DNA of 64,000 nucleotides. It comes from Albugo candida. Its lineage: Eukaryota > Oomycota > Peronosporomycetes > Albuginales > Albuginaceae. This document shows, piece by piece, positions 62,601 to 64,000 of the stretch (the stretch's first letter is position 1; the number at the start of each line of letters is the position of its first letter). The stretch lies in assembly GCA_905220665.1 (NCBI GenBank), contig CAJNAR010000155.1, positions 1 through 64,000 of the forward strand. The letters run 5' to 3'. The notes under the pieces are model-generated. The model was not told the DNA's origin, did not search any database, and worked only from the letters and a program-made list of their open reading frames with translations. The translations under genes were made by a program, and so were the position numbers.

Positions 62601-64000
62601 GATAGACTCCTATCACTCTTATGCCATAATAGTTCGCGAACACGTGAATAAAGCTATCTGACGGAATCCCACATGCAGCTCCAATACTATTGCGATCAAT
62701 CAGTGTCGCTATTGGGATTGTAACTTGCGCTTCTTGACATTCAACTTTACAACTCGATCTACCTCCTCACATTATTCACAAACAGCCCATTACTCGTGTT
62801 TAAAATCGACTACTTCTTGCACGAATCATCTTCAAGAAGCCTTTTTGGAGGCCCCATCCGCTGCATCAGCACTATCTCACACTGCCAAACGGAAGGCGAC
62901 AGGCTCTGATGTGATCCTTGCAAGGTACTCTGAGCATTTCTTAACGTTACAGACTACAACTCTGGAACTTATTTATGCAGCAGAGTATCAGCTAATGCAG
63001 ATGCCTGATCCCCAGAGACGTAATCAACGTCCACTCTTTTCCTCACCGAAAACGATTGTCGCCATTTCGCTAGAAACCGTTCATGATGTAGAAAGAAGTA
63101 TCGATATTCAAATCCGTACTGGATTACGGGACGCTTTATGGCGCTTCATTGCCTTAAACTATTAGCGCTAGCAGCTTCCATCGCTCCAGCACTCTTTGGT
63201 TCTTTTCTTGACTTTACGAGCTTTCGATACTGTTGACCATTCATTATAGATTTCTGGTACTGGTTCTCAACATTCTACAAAGGATAACCTCACCATGCCA
63301 CATGTCAATCGTACAACCGTTGCTTTTTCTTAAACTCATTAAAAAATCTAGCGAGGTGAACCACCCTCCCCGGCCTCGTAATCTAGTCTTCCCCATCGCG
63401 CTTCACCTAAAATCTTTACATTTCTCTTCTACCATATGATATCGTGGGCACCCCAGAAACGTAGTACACCATCTTACGCTTTCTTTTTCCCATGATATCA
63501 ACCTCTCTTACCGAAGACACTAAATCTGGCGTTAAAATAGTATTATCATTTCATAGCCCACCACTACCGCCTCCTTATTATTGATGTTGGAACCTTGGGG
63601 GCATTTGCATCTACCTCTACCTGAACTCGTAGAATTCTTATTGATGTATCCTTCCTTCACCAGGAGATAATGCATTACATTAAAGATCAAAGAAAATGGA
63701 ATCCTGAAGCTTTATCGAGGACGCGTATTCCTCTTTGAAGTAGCAGTTGGACTGCCGCTTCTCTGCACGAGATCATCGCAAGGGTTATCCCAAGCACCTT
63801 TCTCATCAAAGTTATGCAATTGGCATATCACCTCAAGAGGTCTTGCTGTTCATGCACTACTCCAACCTGTTGCAACTACCCAGTGTCCTCCCTTCTCATC
63901 GTGAGTATTTTGGCCGATCGGGTACCCTTTGTTGACCGCACTGGTTTTCTCGGATTAATATTCTATTCACCACTATATCAGAAACCTTCTCCCTTGTACG
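59690..64000. other. Right end without identified genes
   Basis: No repeat-arm homology and no recognised gene. The longest frames are 122 codons at 60981-61349 (ATG start, varied composition, ending in ...NPQRTEVFTRYGTHVDPLRA) and 146 codons at 62725-63165 (no ATG at its start). They may be fragments of decayed elements. The plus strand becomes C/T-rich from about 61000. No LTR, terminal repeat or RNA gene was seen. Confidence 0.4.

Overview
The window looks like an oomycete genome, most plausibly a white-rust (Albugo-type) biotroph. The signs are intron-poor, tightly packed genes with 49-75 bp GT-AG introns, an oomycete-style bZIP protein with a ligand-like C-terminal domain, a secreted CBM/PAN (CBEL-like) lectin, several small secreted proteins, and moderately AT-rich DNA. 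Genus is an inference; the host-type genes (spliced eL43, SF3b14/p14, ETF-beta, SERAC1-like) establish that it is a eukaryote.

Layout. (1) 1-12485: head-to-tail array of ~1015-bp units, 12 complete plus one partial, entering from the left edge. Each complete unit carries a minus-strand gene for a 150-aa secreted Gly/aromatic-rich protein (11 open copies, one frameshifted). (2) 12486-24417: gene-poor, repeat-rich DNA with a tRNA-derived SINE bounded by 16-bp target duplications, a decayed Copia integrase fragment, and two minisatellites (58 bp and ~63 bp periods). (3) 24418-34612: bZIP gene, four-exon MPPED-like metallophosphoesterase, hAT-transposase-derived BED protein, and an EF-hand/SAM/FN3 membrane protein. 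(4) 35340-59690: a ~5.3-kb inverted duplication (arms about 35340-40650 and 54275-59690) around a ~13.6-kb spacer. Both arms hold, in mirror order, a small secreted protein (SSP1 family), a PDZ gene, a second small secreted protein (SSP2 family), RNase H1, SF3b14 and ETF-beta. The inner RNase H1/SF3b14/ETF-beta block is almost identical between arms, whereas the secreted-protein and PDZ parts are strongly diverged: PDZ is broken on the left, SSP1 is frameshifted on the right and ETF-beta is truncated on the left. The spacer holds a small membrane-protein gene, an F-box/coiled-coil gene, a SERAC1-like lipase, a CBEL-like gene with an inverted broken paralogue, ribosomal protein eL43, a START-like protein, a disordered protein and homoserine O-acetyltransferase. 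(5) 59690-64000: no gene identified.

How it fits together: housekeeping genes (translation, splicing, methionine synthesis, mitochondrial electron transfer) are interleaved with secreted, possibly host-facing genes. The secreted genes lie in the two places where the DNA is visibly being duplicated: the tandem array and the inverted repeat.
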